From: Nocardia nova
GTDB taxonomy: Bacteria > Actinomycetota > Actinomycetes > Mycobacteriales > Mycobacteriaceae
NCBI RefSeq assembly: GCF_002933465.1
Contig: NZ_PSZE01000013.1
Span: 62,001 to 126,000, forward strand
Direction: 5' to 3'
DNA: 64,000 nucleotides
Part shown: positions 16,119-25,353 of the stretch, piece after piece
How the letters are laid out: the number at the start of each line of letters is the position of its first letter
Numbering within the stretch: the first letter of the stretch is position 1
Made by a program: the position numbers and the translations under genes
Notes under the pieces: model-generated
The model's input: only the letters and a program-made list of their open reading frames with translations
Database searches by the model: none
What the model was told of the DNA's origin: nothing

Positions 16119-16880
16119 ATGCAGATCAACGACAGCGTCGCCGTCGTCACCGGCGGCGCCTCCGGGCTCGGTTTGGCCACCACCAAGGCTTTGCTCGCCG
16201 ACGGCGCCCACGTCGTCATCCTCGATCTCCCCTCCTCCAACGGTGAAGCGGTCGCGAAGGAGCTCGGCGACCGGGTGCGCTTCGTCGCCGCCGACGTCAC
16301 CGATGAGAGCGCGGTGTCACAAGCCCTCGATGTCGCCGAATCTCTCGGACCGTTGCGAGTCGCGGTCAACTGTGCCGGGATCGGCAACGCGATCAAGACC
16401 GTCGGAAAGAACGGCGCCTTCCCGCTCGACGCATTCACCAAGGTTGTCACGGTCAACCTGATCGGCACCTTCAACGTGCTGCGCCTGGCCGCCGAACGCA
16501 TCGCCAAGACCGAACCGGTCGACGGCGAGCGCGGCGTCATCATCAACACCGCCTCGGTCGCCGCCTTCGAGGGCCAGATCGGGCAGGCCGCCTACTCCGC
16601 ATCCAAGGGCGGCGTGGTGGGCATGACGCTGCCGATCGCCCGTGATCTGGCCTCGCTGCTGATTCGGGTGAACACCATCGCGCCGGGGCTGTTCAAGACG
16701 CCGCTGCTGGGCACCCTGCCCGACGAGGCACAGAAATCGCTCGGCGCGCAGGTGCCGCACCCGTCCCGACTCGGTGACCCGTCCGAATGCGGCGCTCTCG
16801 CAGCACATATCGTTTCCAACCCGATGCTCAATGGGGAAACCGTTCGCCTCGACGGTGCCATCCGCATGGCGCCGCGCTGA
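16119..16880 (+). CDS. SDR-family 3-hydroxyacyl-CoA dehydrogenase (type II-like)
   Basis: 253-residue short-chain dehydrogenase closely resembling 3-hydroxyacyl-CoA dehydrogenase type 2 (HSD10-like), which oxidises 3-hydroxyacyl-CoA with NAD. The NAD-binding TGGASGLGLATTKAL is at residues 11-25, with an acidic residue ending beta-2 (VVILDLP, NAD preference), NCAG near 90, and the catalytic Ser-Tyr-Lys in NTASVAAFEG and YSASKGG. The C-terminal substrate loop GLFKTPLLGTLPDE and the ending NGETVRLDGAIRMAPR match that subgroup. GAAAGGA lies 8 nt before the ATG. It follows the regulon palindrome and would supply the oxidation step after the divergent crotonase. Bases 16881-17142 downstream hold no gene I can support. 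Confidence 0.93.
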   Translation: MQINDSVAVVTGGASGLGLATTKALLADGAHVVILDLPSSNGEAVAKELGDRVRFVAADVTDESAVSQALDVAESLGPLRVAVNCAGIGNAIKTVGKNGAFPLDAFTKVVTVNLIGTFNVLRLAAERIAKTEPVDGERGVIINTASVAAFEGQIGQAAYSASKGGVVGMTLPIARDLASLLIRVNTIAPGLFKTPLLGTLPDEAQKSLGAQVPHPSRLGDPSECGALAAHIVSNPMLNGETVRLDGAIRMAPR

Positions 16881-17142
16881 AGTCTTGGCAGCGCTCGTGC
16901 GGCGGTCCGGTTCACGAACGGATCGAGCCGCCGCACGACCACCGATGGGGCCTACAGCGTTCGCGGGCGCCCGGCCGGGTGGCCGCCGTCGAGTCGCCCG
17001 AAATACGCAGTCGCGCATGGAGATCGAGGGTTGCGCTACTCGCGGAATGCCCGGCCGGCCGGCAGCGATACGGATCCTCAACGGATCGGCACCGTATGAC
17101 ATCGCCGAAAGGACGTGGATTCGGTGCGGAGCCGGCGGGGGT

Positions 17143-18684
17143 TCAGCTCGGAGGCAAGGGCACACGCGCCTCGCCGTATTCCACCATTAGTTGGCGCCGC
17201 AGGACTTTTCCGCTGGGCAGCCGTGGCACTTCGCCGAATGCGATCGATCGGGGCGCCTTGTAGTGCGCCAGCTTGTCGCGGCAGTAGTCGATCAGTTGTC
17301 GTTCGAGATCCGGGCATGGCCGGACGCCAGCCGCCGGTTGGACTATGGCGTGCACGCGCTGGCCCATTTCCTCGTCCGGCACTCCGATCACCGCCACGTC
17401 GAAGACGGCCGAGTGCAGGGTAAGCGCGTCCTCGATCTCCTGCGGATAGATGTTCACCCCGCCGGACAGGATCAGATCGGATCGGCGGGCCGACAAGTAC
17501 AGGTAGCCGTCCTCGTCGACATGCCCCAGGTCGCCGAGGGTGTTCCAGCCCTTGTCGTTGAACGCCTCCGCGGTTTTGGCGGCGTCGCCGAGGTATTCGA
17601 ATCGCTTGATGTCGCTGAACCAGACGGTGCCGACCTCGCCCGGCGCGAGTTCGTTGCCCTCGTCGTCGCAGATGTGCACGACGCCCTGGACCGCTTTGCC
17701 GACGGATCCTCGATGGGTGAGCCATTCCGGTGTGTTGATCATGAAGAATCCGGTTCCTTCACTGCCGGAGTAGAACTCGGTCAGCTTCGGGCCGAACCAT
17801 TCGATCATGCGCTGTTTGACCTCCACCGGGCACGGGGCGGCGGCATGCATGACCAGCCGGAGGCTGGATACGTCGTAGCGGTCCCGAATATCGTTGGGCA
17901 GCTTCAGCATTCGCACGAACATGGTCGGTACGAACTGGGCGTGGGTGACGTGGAATTGATCGATGAGCCGCAGGGTTTGTTCGGCGTCGAATTTCTCCAT
18001 CACGATCGCGGTGCCGCCGTTGCGTACGGTGCCCAGGGTCCAGCCCAGCGGCGCGGCGTGGTAGAGCGGACCGGGGCTGAGGTAGACCGAATCCGGTCCG
18101 AAGCCGAACGCGCTGCCCATCAGGTGGTCGATGCCCAGTCCGGTACCGAACGGCTGCCCGGTCAGGGTCGGCAGAATTCCCTTGGGGCGTCCGGTCGTTC
18201 CGGACGAATACAGCATGTAGTAGCCCTCGGACTCGTCGGCGATCGGGGTGCCGGGCAGGTCCGCGATCGCGTCGTCGAGGCGTTCGGTGTCCTCGGCACT
18301 GTCGCCGACCACCAGACGCGAGCGCAGCTCGGGCGCGGCCGCTTCCGCCGCCGCGGCGAGATCGGCCAGGGCTGCCGAATGGATCAGCATCCGGGCACCG
18401 CAATTGGCGACGATGTAGGCCGCTTCGTCGGCGCTGAGGTGCCAGTTGACCGGGGTGTAGAGCAGGCCGGATCGCTGCGCGGCCCAGGCGATCGGGAACA
18501 CCTCGAGCTGATTGCGCAGCAGGATCGCGATGTGGTCGCCGGGGCCGAGTCCGCGCGCTCGGAACAGGTGTGCGATCTGGTTCGAGCGCTGCTCGAGCTC
18601 ACGATAGGTCAGCGTTTCGCCGCTGTCCGCCATCACGATCGCGGGCTTGTCCGCGTACCGGGCGGCCAGTTCCGTGAGATTCAT
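17143..18684 (-). CDS. Acyl-CoA synthetase (AMP-forming)
   Basis: 513-residue ANL-superfamily ligase: carboxylate + ATP + CoA to acyl-CoA + AMP + PPi. P-loop YSSGTTGRPKGI (near residue 188), the AMP-binding EFYSGSEGTGF, the hinge region LGDLGHVDEDGYLYLSAR, and the catalytic C-terminal Lys in RLPSGKVLRRQL. No signal or membrane segment. Last gene of a leftward run (double ACAD, DoxX, AKR, ligase, NMO, this ligase); the gap to the NMO gene is 68 bp. Resembles the FadD group used on bulky or cyclic acids in mycobacteria, but substrate cannot be read from sequence. Confidence 0.93.
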   Translation of the reverse strand: MNLTELAARYADKPAIVMADSGETLTYRELEQRSNQIAHLFRARGLGPGDHIAILLRNQLEVFPIAWAAQRSGLLYTPVNWHLSADEAAYIVANCGARMLIHSAALADLAAAAEAAAPELRSRLVVGDSAEDTERLDDAIADLPGTPIADESEGYYMLYSSGTTGRPKGILPTLTGQPFGTGLGIDHLMGSAFGFGPDSVYLSPGPLYHAAPLGWTLGTVRNGGTAIVMEKFDAEQTLRLIDQFHVTHAQFVPTMFVRMLKLPNDIRDRYDVSSLRLVMHAAAPCPVEVKQRMIEWFGPKLTEFYSGSEGTGFFMINTPEWLTHRGSVGKAVQGVVHICDDEGNELAPGEVGTVWFSDIKRFEYLGDAAKTAEAFNDKGWNTLGDLGHVDEDGYLYLSARRSDLILSGGVNIYPQEIEDALTLHSAVFDVAVIGVPDEEMGQRVHAIVQPAAGVRPCPDLERQLIDYCRDKLAHYKAPRSIAFGEVPRLPSGKVLRRQLMVEYGEARVPLPPS

Positions 18685-18752
18685 ACCTCATCCCGTTCCT
18701 TCTCGTCGCGTGACGGTGCCGGCTTTGCTGCTACCGATCATCGATGCGCCGT

Positions 18753-19718
18753 TCAACCGTTGTGCGACAGGGCCTTTCGCCAATCAGCAGGTATACGCGC
18801 GTTGTCGAACTCGACGGCGAGCCGGTCCACGACCGCCTGCACGCTCGGCACATCGTTGATCAGTCCGGTCGAATGCCCGGCGCTCCACACCGACTTCCAC
18901 GGTTTGATGCCCGCGGGCAGGTTGGGGCGATGCTTACCCGTCGGCCGGGGCAGGTTCTTCGGATCGAGACCGGCCCGGACGATCGACGGCTCGAGGAAAC
19001 TCGCCGGCAGGCCGGCGATCGCATCGGTGAACAGCACGTCCTCACTCTTGGAGGTGACCAGCATCTGCTTGTGGTCATCGACGGTGCCCGATTCGGCGGT
19101 GGCGATGAATCGGGTGCCCATGACCACGATATCTGCGCCGAGCGCGAGCGCGGCGGCGATCCCGTTGCCGTCGGCGATGCCGCCGGCCAGCATGATGCGG
19201 CCGTCGAAGATGCTGCGGACCTTCGGCAGGAACGAGAACGGCGACAGGGTTCCCGCATGTCCGCCCGCACCCGCGCAAACCAGCATCAGTCCGTCGACAC
19301 CCGCCTCGATCGCCTTCGCGGCGTGCCGGATGGTCGTCACATCGTGAAAGACCATGCCGCCCCATTCGTGCGCCGCGTCGACGACCTCGCGTGGGTCGCC
19401 CATATTGGTCAGGATCAGCGGCGCCCGATGCTTGCGCACGGTGGCCAAGGCCTCGTCGCGGGCCCGTTTGTCCAGGGCCGCGGAGGCGAGCATGTTCACA
19501 CAGAACGGCGCGAACTCACCACCGGCGTCCACGGTCTGCTTCTCGGCCTCGCGGATCGCATGCAGCCAGGTGTCGAGGGTTTCCGGGCGGCGCGGGTTGG
19601 CCGACGGGAACGCGCCGATGATGCCGGCCCGGCACGCGGCGATGACCAGGTCGAGGTTGGAGACGATGAACATCGGCGCCGCCATCACCGGCAGTCGCAG
19701 TGAGTTCCAGTTGATCAT
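18753..19718 (-). CDS. Nitronate monooxygenase-family FMN protein
   Basis: 321-residue TIM-barrel flavoprotein of the NMO/2-nitropropane dioxygenase family. FMN-site features: LRLPVMAAPMFIVSN at the N-terminus, MLVCAGAGGHAG mid-protein and IMLAGGIADGNGIAAAL followed by GADIVVMGTRF. Such proteins in acyl-CoA gene clusters can act as enoyl-CoA reductases or dehydrogenases rather than on nitronates (IpdC of mycobacterial steroid-ring degradation is an example), so a role in the pathway's redox step is more likely here than nitroalkane oxidation. The ATG overlaps the stop of the upstream ligase as ATGA, implying translational coupling. A second, diverged NMO lies at 28945-29931. Confidence 0.9.
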   Translation of the reverse strand: MINWNSLRLPVMAAPMFIVSNLDLVIAACRAGIIGAFPSANPRRPETLDTWLHAIREAEKQTVDAGGEFAPFCVNMLASAALDKRARDEALATVRKHRAPLILTNMGDPREVVDAAHEWGGMVFHDVTTIRHAAKAIEAGVDGLMLVCAGAGGHAGTLSPFSFLPKVRSIFDGRIMLAGGIADGNGIAAALALGADIVVMGTRFIATAESGTVDDHKQMLVTSKSEDVLFTDAIAGLPASFLEPSIVRAGLDPKNLPRPTGKHRPNLPAGIKPWKSVWSAGHSTGLINDVPSVQAVVDRLAVEFDNARIPADWRKALSHNG

Positions 19719-21328
19719 GTGTTGTCCACCTTGGCGAAGTATTTCTTCCGCAGGTCGGCCTTGCGGATCTTGCCCACCGCGGTGCGCGGCAGTTCGTCGA
19801 CGATCACGAGTTTCTCGGGGATCTTCTGCTTGGCCAGACCGGAGGCTGCGAAGTGGCGGCGGATCTGGTCGAGATCGAGTTCGGCACCGGGTGCGAGGAC
19901 AACGATCGCGGCGGCGACCTCGCCGTACCGCTCGTCGGGTGCGGCCACGACCACGCCCTCGGCGACGGCTGGGTGAGTGCCCAGAACATCCTCGATCTGA
20001 CCGGAGGAGATCGTCTCGCCGGCGCGGATGACAACGTCCTTGATCCGGTCGGTGATGGAGAGCCGGCCGTCGCTGTCGAGGTGGCCGAGGTCACCGGTGC
20101 GCATCCAGCCGTCGTCGGTGAATGCGGCCCGGTTGAGCACGGAGTCGCGGTAGCCGACGAACTGGTCGGGTCCGCGGGTGACGATCTCGCCGTCGACTCC
20201 GGCCGGCACGTCACGGCCGGCGGGGTCCAGCACACGGACGTCCACGCCGGGCAGTGGGGAGCCGTCGGTGTGGATGCGTACATCCTGCGGATCGTCGACG
20301 CTGCAGACGGTGATGGTGGGGTGCTCGGTCGAGCCGTAGCACCGGTAGGTGGTGATGCCGGCCGCCGCGGCCCGCCTGCCCAGTTCGTCGGGAACCGTTG
20401 CCGCACCGAGCATCAACTCGGTCAGGGTGGCCAGTTTGTCGCCGCGGTCGGCCACATCCAGGATCCCGGTCAGGTGGAACGGCGTGCCGACCGTGGAGGT
20501 GACGCCGTACCGGCCGATCAGTTCGACCGCGGTGCGCGGGTCCCAATTCTCCAGGTACACGGTTTCGGTGCCGTGCAGGATCGGCCGCAGCACACTGCCC
20601 ACGCCCGCGATGTGGCCGGGCGGGAACGACACCAGATGCACCGCCCCCGCAGTCGTGTTCTGCAGCCGCGGAAGCGTGCGCTGCTCGGCGAGCATCGAAT
20701 TATGGCTGTGCTGAACACCTTTCGGCGCCGAGGTGGTCCCGGAGGTGTAGACGAGCAGGCAGACGTCGTCGGACCGCACATTCGGTTCGGTATACACGCC
20801 GTCGCGGTCGAGACCCGCCCAGCTCGTGGCACCTGCGTATTCGCCGTCGCCGACCACCACGATCCGTTCCAGAGTCGCAACCGCCGACAGCTCGGTGATC
20901 CGGTCGGTGTAGCGGGTCGAGCGGACCCGGTCCGGCATGATCAGTACCTTCGCCCCGGATTCCGCGAGGATGAACGACAGTTCGGCCGTGCCGTAGATGT
21001 GCACGACCGGAACCAGCGTCGCACCGGTGAGCAGCACCGCCTCGTAGGCCACCGAACATTCGAACCTGTTCGGCAATTGCACGACCACCGCGTCACCGGG
21101 TCCGACGCCCATCCCCTGCAAGGCGGCCGCGACGCGCCGTGCCTCGCGGTGAATCTCGCCCACCGAACTGTCGATCAGCGCGTCGGCCCCGGCGAAGACC
21201 ACCGCCGTGTCCGCATACTTCTCGCCGCCCTCTTCCAGCGCGTCGACGACCGTGCGGTCGGAGTACCAGCCGTCCCGGTACCACTTGGCGCGCAACGCCT
21301 CCGGATCGTAGGTGGCGATATCTGTCAT
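19715..21328 (-). CDS. Acyl-CoA synthetase (AMP-forming)
   Basis: 537-residue ANL ligase starting at the ATG at 21328, which overlaps the preceding aldo-keto reductase stop (ATGA); the open frame upstream lies inside that gene. P-loop VYTSGTTSAPKGVQ, AMP-site RCYGSTEHPTIT, hinge TGDLGHLDSDGRLSITDR and catalytic Lys in RTAVGKIRKADL. Activates a free acid to its CoA thioester. It also ends with an ATGA overlap into the NMO gene, so AKR, ligase and NMO form a tightly coupled translational unit. The set suggests an aldehyde/ketone reduction or oxidation next to activation of the derived acid. Confidence 0.93.
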   Translation of the reverse strand: MTDIATYDPEALRAKWYRDGWYSDRTVVDALEEGGEKYADTAVVFAGADALIDSSVGEIHREARRVAAALQGMGVGPGDAVVVQLPNRFECSVAYEAVLLTGATLVPVVHIYGTAELSFILAESGAKVLIMPDRVRSTRYTDRITELSAVATLERIVVVGDGEYAGATSWAGLDRDGVYTEPNVRSDDVCLLVYTSGTTSAPKGVQHSHNSMLAEQRTLPRLQNTTAGAVHLVSFPPGHIAGVGSVLRPILHGTETVYLENWDPRTAVELIGRYGVTSTVGTPFHLTGILDVADRGDKLATLTELMLGAATVPDELGRRAAAAGITTYRCYGSTEHPTITVCSVDDPQDVRIHTDGSPLPGVDVRVLDPAGRDVPAGVDGEIVTRGPDQFVGYRDSVLNRAAFTDDGWMRTGDLGHLDSDGRLSITDRIKDVVIRAGETISSGQIEDVLGTHPAVAEGVVVAAPDERYGEVAAAIVVLAPGAELDLDQIRRHFAASGLAKQKIPEKLVIVDELPRTAVGKIRKADLRKKYFAKVDNT

Positions 21329-22380
21329 CGCGTCGCTCCCATCGACCGGGCGGATCTGCGCAAATGCTTGTGCCGCACCGCGCGCGGCTCGTAGGCCAGG
21401 TCGGCGCGCGCGAGGGTCACGCCGGGAGCCACCACCTCGTCCACCAGATCGAGCACCTCGTCGGTCAGCGCGGTGTCCACGACCTTCAACTGGCTTTCCA
21501 GCTGGTCCATCGTGCGCGGGCCGATGATGGTCGAGGTCACCGCGGGGTGGGCGAGGGTGAAACCGAGCGCCAGGGTGATCAGATCGATGCCCGCCTCGGC
21601 GGCGATAGCGTCGAGCCGGTCCAGCAGTGCGAGTTTGCGTTGGGCGCCGTCGGAATCGATGCGCCATGCCCCGTGCCCGAGGCGGCTGAACCGCGCGGTG
21701 GCATCGGACTCGTTGTCGCGCCGGTACTTTCCGGTGAGCCATCCGCCGTTGAGCGGACTCCAGACGATGGCACCCATGCCGTAGCGCTGACAGGTGGGGA
21801 ATACGTCGCGTTCGGCGCCGCGCACGAAGATCGAATACGGCGGCTGCTCACAGCGCGGCCTGATATGGCCACGGTCGGCGGCCACCCACTGCGCCTCGAC
21901 GATCGCCTCCGCCGGAAACGTCGAGGTGCCCACCATCCGCACCTTGCCAGAACGGACGAGATCCGACAGCGCACCGAGGGTTTCGTCCAGATCGGTGGCC
22001 TCGTCGAGCCGATGCACCTGATACAGGTCGATGTAATCGGTGCCGAGTCGGCGCAGGCTGTCCTCACAGGCCCGCACGATCCAGCGCCGCGAGGCTCCGC
22101 GTTGGTTGGGATCGCGGCTCATCGCGTTGAAGAATTTGGTCGCCACCACCACATCGTCGCGACGACCGGCGATCGCCTTCCCGACGATCTCCTCGGACTC
22201 GCCGCGCGAGTACACATCGGCAGTGTCGATGAAGTTGATGCCCGCATCCAGCGCGCGATCGATGATCGCGCGGCAGTTGTCGTGATCGGCGTTACCCAGG
22301 GCCCCGAACGACATCGCGCCCAGGCACAGCCGCGAGACGGTGACGCCACTGCGCCCCAGATGCTCGAACTCCATACTCAT
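21325..22380 (-). CDS. Aldo/keto reductase
   Basis: 351-residue (alpha/beta)8 NAD(P)H-dependent aldo-keto reductase. The full catalytic tetrad is visible: Asp52 and Tyr57 in DTADVYSRG, Lys82 in VATKFF and His123 in YQVHRLD. The cofactor end contains STIIGPRTMDQLESQLK. The ATG at 22380 has AAGGGA about 5 nt upstream and the open frame before it overlaps the DoxX gene. Resembles YajO/IolS-type reductases acting on carbonyl compounds. As a member of the acyl-CoA operon it may interconvert a keto and hydroxy group on a pathway intermediate; the direction is unknown. Confidence 0.93.
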   Translation of the reverse strand: MSMEFEHLGRSGVTVSRLCLGAMSFGALGNADHDNCRAIIDRALDAGINFIDTADVYSRGESEEIVGKAIAGRRDDVVVATKFFNAMSRDPNQRGASRRWIVRACEDSLRRLGTDYIDLYQVHRLDEATDLDETLGALSDLVRSGKVRMVGTSTFPAEAIVEAQWVAADRGHIRPRCEQPPYSIFVRGAERDVFPTCQRYGMGAIVWSPLNGGWLTGKYRRDNESDATARFSRLGHGAWRIDSDGAQRKLALLDRLDAIAAEAGIDLITLALGFTLAHPAVTSTIIGPRTMDQLESQLKVVDTALTDEVLDLVDEVVAPGVTLARADLAYEPRAVRHKHLRRSARSMGATR

Positions 22381-22406
22381 GGTCCCTTCTTCCGCGCCGA
22401 GAGCCG

Positions 22407-22922
22407 CTAGCTCGCGACGCTCGCTTCGCGCACCGGGCGATAGCACGCACCCAGCAGCCCCACCGCCGCCGCGAGGCCGAGTACCACCGACACCGCGAAT
22501 CCGGCCCAGCCGTCGAAGACGTTGCGGCCGAAGATCGCCCAGTCCAGACTCAACCGGCCCGCGCCTCCGACCGCGACGGAGACCGCGCCGACCGCGAGGA
22601 TCAGGTTGTACTCCCACCCGTTGGCGGTGATGAAGAAGCCGTGCCCGCGATGCACCGTCCACGCGGCCACCAGCATCAGCGAGACGAACGCGGACGAAGC
22701 GAACGGGGTCAGCAGGCCGAGTGCGAGCAGGATTCCGGCGCCCAACTCGGTGCCCGCGGCGAGCCACGCCTGCAGGGTGCCGGGACGCATGCCGATGCTG
22801 TCGAACCATCTGGCGGTGCCGGGAATTCGGCCGCCGCGGAACAGCTTTGCGTATCCGTGGGCGGCCATGGTCAGTCCCATGCACACCCGCAGCAGGGCCA
22901 GGCCCGCATCGACCGCAGTCAC
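22407..22922 (-). CDS. DoxX-family membrane protein
   Basis: 171 residues from the GTG at 22922 (AAGGAGA 6 nt upstream), 13 bp after the double ACAD stop. Four hydrophobic segments typical of DoxX: ALLRVCMGLTMAAHGYAKLF, the GAGILLALGLLTPFASSAF region, NLILAVGAVSVAVGG and AVSVVLGLAAAVGLLGA. The HGxxK pattern after helix 1 and WEYNLILAVGA fit the family. DoxX-like proteins are small integral membrane proteins linked loosely to quinone, thiol or sulfur redox; a specific function here cannot be given. It could accept electrons from a membrane-linked flavoprotein chain of the operon, but this is speculative. Confidence 0.88.
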   Translation of the reverse strand: MTAVDAGLALLRVCMGLTMAAHGYAKLFRGGRIPGTARWFDSIGMRPGTLQAWLAAGTELGAGILLALGLLTPFASSAFVSLMLVAAWTVHRGHGFFITANGWEYNLILAVGAVSVAVGGAGRLSLDWAIFGRNVFDGWAGFAVSVVLGLAAAVGLLGACYRPVREASVAS

Positions 22923-22935
22923 CAGATCTCCTTGT

Positions 22936-25236
22936 TCACGACAGTCGGGCCAGTACCGCACCGGCGGCACGGTCGCGCAGATTCTCCGCCCGGCCGAGCG
23001 CGACCTGATTGGCGGTGGCTCGGCGCAGCAGCAGGTGGGCGGGATGTTCCCAGGTGAATCCGATACCGCCGTGGATCTGGATGCAGTTCTCCGCCGCCCA
23101 TACCGCGGCGTCGAGCGCGGCCGCGGTCGCGATATCGGTGGACAGTCGCGACTCGGCGTCGCCGGCCTCAACTTCGGCCGCGGACAGCACCTGGGCGCGC
23201 GCGCCCTCCGCCCGGACCAGCATGTCGGCGCAGCGATGCGAGATGGCCTGATACGAGCCGATCAGGTGACCGAACTGCTCGCGCTGCCCAGCCCAGTCGA
23301 CGGCGAGCGCCAGGGCCCGGTTCGCGACCCCGACCGAGTCGGCCGCGAGCACCAACTGGGCCACCGGCCGTGCGGCGTCGAGGATTCGGGTCACCTCGGC
23401 CCCGCGGGCGATGATCTGCGGCTCGACACCGTCCAGCACCACCACACCGATGGTGCCGGTGACATCGACCGATTCCTGCGGATCGATCTCGACCTCGATG
23501 GGTTTCGCCGTGCCGAGCACCAACTCGCCGGTAGCGACATCGCGTGCGAGCAGCACCAGCCGATCGGCGACCGGCGCCCCCGGCACCCGCTCGACCGAAC
23601 CCGACAGCCGGGTCCCGTCGAGCATCGGCAGCGGGCCATCGACGGTCCAGCCGTTGTCGTCGACGGGAACCACGAAGGCCGCGGTGGCGCCGTCACATAC
23701 CGCACGCACGGCCTCGGTCGCACCGGCCTGCGACAGCACCTCGAGCGCGATGAGAGTCGGAACCAGCGGCACCGGGGCGACCGCGTAGCCGGCCTCCTCG
23801 ACGGCCGCCGCCAACAGGCGAAGGCTCGCGCCACCGCCGCCGAGTGCCTCCGGCAATGCGAGACCGGGCAGGCCGAACCGGATCAGCTCGTCCCAGAGCC
23901 CGATGTCGTAGTCGGCGGTCTTCGTCGCCCAGGACAGCAACTGCTCGGTGCTCGTGTGCGAGGCCAGCGCCTTGCCGAGGACCTCGCGCAGAGCGGCCTC
24001 GTCCTCGTCCGGCGGGGACAATGGGCGCCCCGGCGCGACCGCTGCCGGACGGGTGCCTTCGCCGCGATGCGACGGCAGCCCGAGCACCTGCTCGGCGATC
24101 GCGTTGCGCTGGATCTCCGCAGTGCCGGCGCCGATGGTCGAGGCCCTGGTCATGAAATAGCCGTAGGTCCAACTGCCGCCGGCGACCGCACCCGGCGACC
24201 GGCCACCGAGGGCCGCGCCCGATCCGGTCAGCCGCAGCGCGAGCCGGTGCAACCGCTGTTCGAACTCCGATTTGACGAGGCGATTCACCGAGGCGACCCC
24301 GCCCGGATCCGCTTGGCGCAGAACGGCATCGAGGGCGCGCGCGCTGTTGGCCGCGATGGCGCGCACGCCGGTTTCGACGGCGGCGAGTTCCTGGCGAATC
24401 AGGGCATTGTCGGCGTAGCCCTGGCTGATCGCGAGGGAGAACACCTTGTCCACCAGACCGCGGTAGCGGAACTCGTCGGCCAGGAATGCGGTCGCACGCT
24501 CGTGGCCGAGGGAGGTCCGCATCACCGACCAGCCCTTACCCTCCTCGCCGACCAGGTTCTCCGCGGGCACCACGACATCATCGAAGAAGACCTCGGCGAA
24601 GTGATACCCGCCGGAGGCGTCGCGCAGGGGCCGGACGTCGATGCCGGGTGAGTTCATCGGGATCAGCAAATAGCTGATGCCGTCGGTGCCGCGACCGGCC
24701 GGACCGGTGCGCACCAGGGTGAACATCCAATCTGCCTCGGTGGCCTGCGTGGTCCAGATCTTCTGGCCGGTGACGCGGTAGGTGTCGCCGTCGCGTACCG
24801 CCTTCGTGGAGAGCGAGGCCAGGTCGCTGCCCGCGCCGGGCTCGGAGAAGCCTTGGCACCAGTTCTCGTCGGCCCGCAGCAGCGGTTCGAGGAACCGCTT
24901 CTTCTGCAGTTCGCTGCCGTAGACGATGAGGGTGGGCGCGACGATGAAGGCGATCGGGTTCGGATGCTTCGGGGCACCGGCGGCGCTGGTCATCCGGTAG
25001 TAGTCGAGCTGGTCTTCGAGCCCGAGCTCGAGTCCGCCGACAGCTTTGGGCCAGCCGGGTGCGGCCACTCCCGCGTCGACCAATTCCGACTGCCAGGCGC
25101 GTGCCGCCGCGGCACGTTCCCTCGACGTCTGCGGCCGCGGACGCTTCGCATAGTCGTCGAGCAGCGCGGTCAAGCGCTCACGCCAGTCGCCCGTCCCGGT
25201 CGGCCCTGTCGCCGGACCTGTCGATCCTTCCACCAC
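22936..25236 (-). CDS. Double-length acyl-CoA dehydrogenase (fused heteromer subunits, FadE34-like)
   Basis: 766 residues made of two ACAD modules. Module 1 (about 1-400) has CQGFSEPGAGSDLASL, GQKIWTTQAT and IGAGTAEIQRNAIAEQVLGLP but no catalytic Glu. Module 2 (about 420-766) has REQFGHLIGSYQAISH and IHGGIGFTWEHP with the Glu, but no GTxEIQR motif. This is the same division of labour as the adjacent gene pairs at 2566/3795 and 10022/11265, here on one chain, as known for mycobacterial FadE34. The annotated GTG at 25236 has AGGAGG only 1 nt away; the next GTG (25233) is a slightly better start. First gene of a leftward operon, with the regulon palindrome 27 bp upstream. Confidence 0.93.
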   Translation of the reverse strand: MVEGSTGPATGPTGTGDWRERLTALLDDYAKRPRPQTSRERAAAARAWQSELVDAGVAAPGWPKAVGGLELGLEDQLDYYRMTSAAGAPKHPNPIAFIVAPTLIVYGSELQKKRFLEPLLRADENWCQGFSEPGAGSDLASLSTKAVRDGDTYRVTGQKIWTTQATEADWMFTLVRTGPAGRGTDGISYLLIPMNSPGIDVRPLRDASGGYHFAEVFFDDVVVPAENLVGEEGKGWSVMRTSLGHERATAFLADEFRYRGLVDKVFSLAISQGYADNALIRQELAAVETGVRAIAANSARALDAVLRQADPGGVASVNRLVKSEFEQRLHRLALRLTGSGAALGGRSPGAVAGGSWTYGYFMTRASTIGAGTAEIQRNAIAEQVLGLPSHRGEGTRPAAVAPGRPLSPPDEDEAALREVLGKALASHTSTEQLLSWATKTADYDIGLWDELIRFGLPGLALPEALGGGGASLRLLAAAVEEAGYAVAPVPLVPTLIALEVLSQAGATEAVRAVCDGATAAFVVPVDDNGWTVDGPLPMLDGTRLSGSVERVPGAPVADRLVLLARDVATGELVLGTAKPIEVEIDPQESVDVTGTIGVVVLDGVEPQIIARGAEVTRILDAARPVAQLVLAADSVGVANRALALAVDWAGQREQFGHLIGSYQAISHRCADMLVRAEGARAQVLSAAEVEAGDAESRLSTDIATAAALDAAVWAAENCIQIHGGIGFTWEHPAHLLLRRATANQVALGRAENLRDRAAGAVLARLS

Positions 25237-25262
25237 GCCTCCTCAGCCAATTTTCAATAAGC

Positions 25263-25278
25263 ACTAGGTTAACTTAGT
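25263..25278. promoter_or_regulatory. Regulon palindrome upstream of the double ACAD
   Basis: ACTAGGTTAACTTAGT, an imperfect 16-bp palindrome centred on TTAA, 27 bp upstream of the double ACAD start. Matches the site family with weaker left half. Confidence 0.6.
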
Positions 25279-25353
25279 AAGAGATTACAGCTCCGCCTTG
25301 TTCGGCGAAAGGCCCTCCGGCCGGTGGGCCCGAATACCGGGAGCATTCGGGAC

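Noticed and set aside
17191..19347. Open frame of 718 codons on the plus strand
   Set aside because: Antisense to a clear ligase and NMO; no recognisable domain, composition typical of a shadow.
18753..19718. True nitronate monooxygenase function
   Set aside because: Family name only; operon context with ligases and ACADs favours an acyl-CoA redox role.
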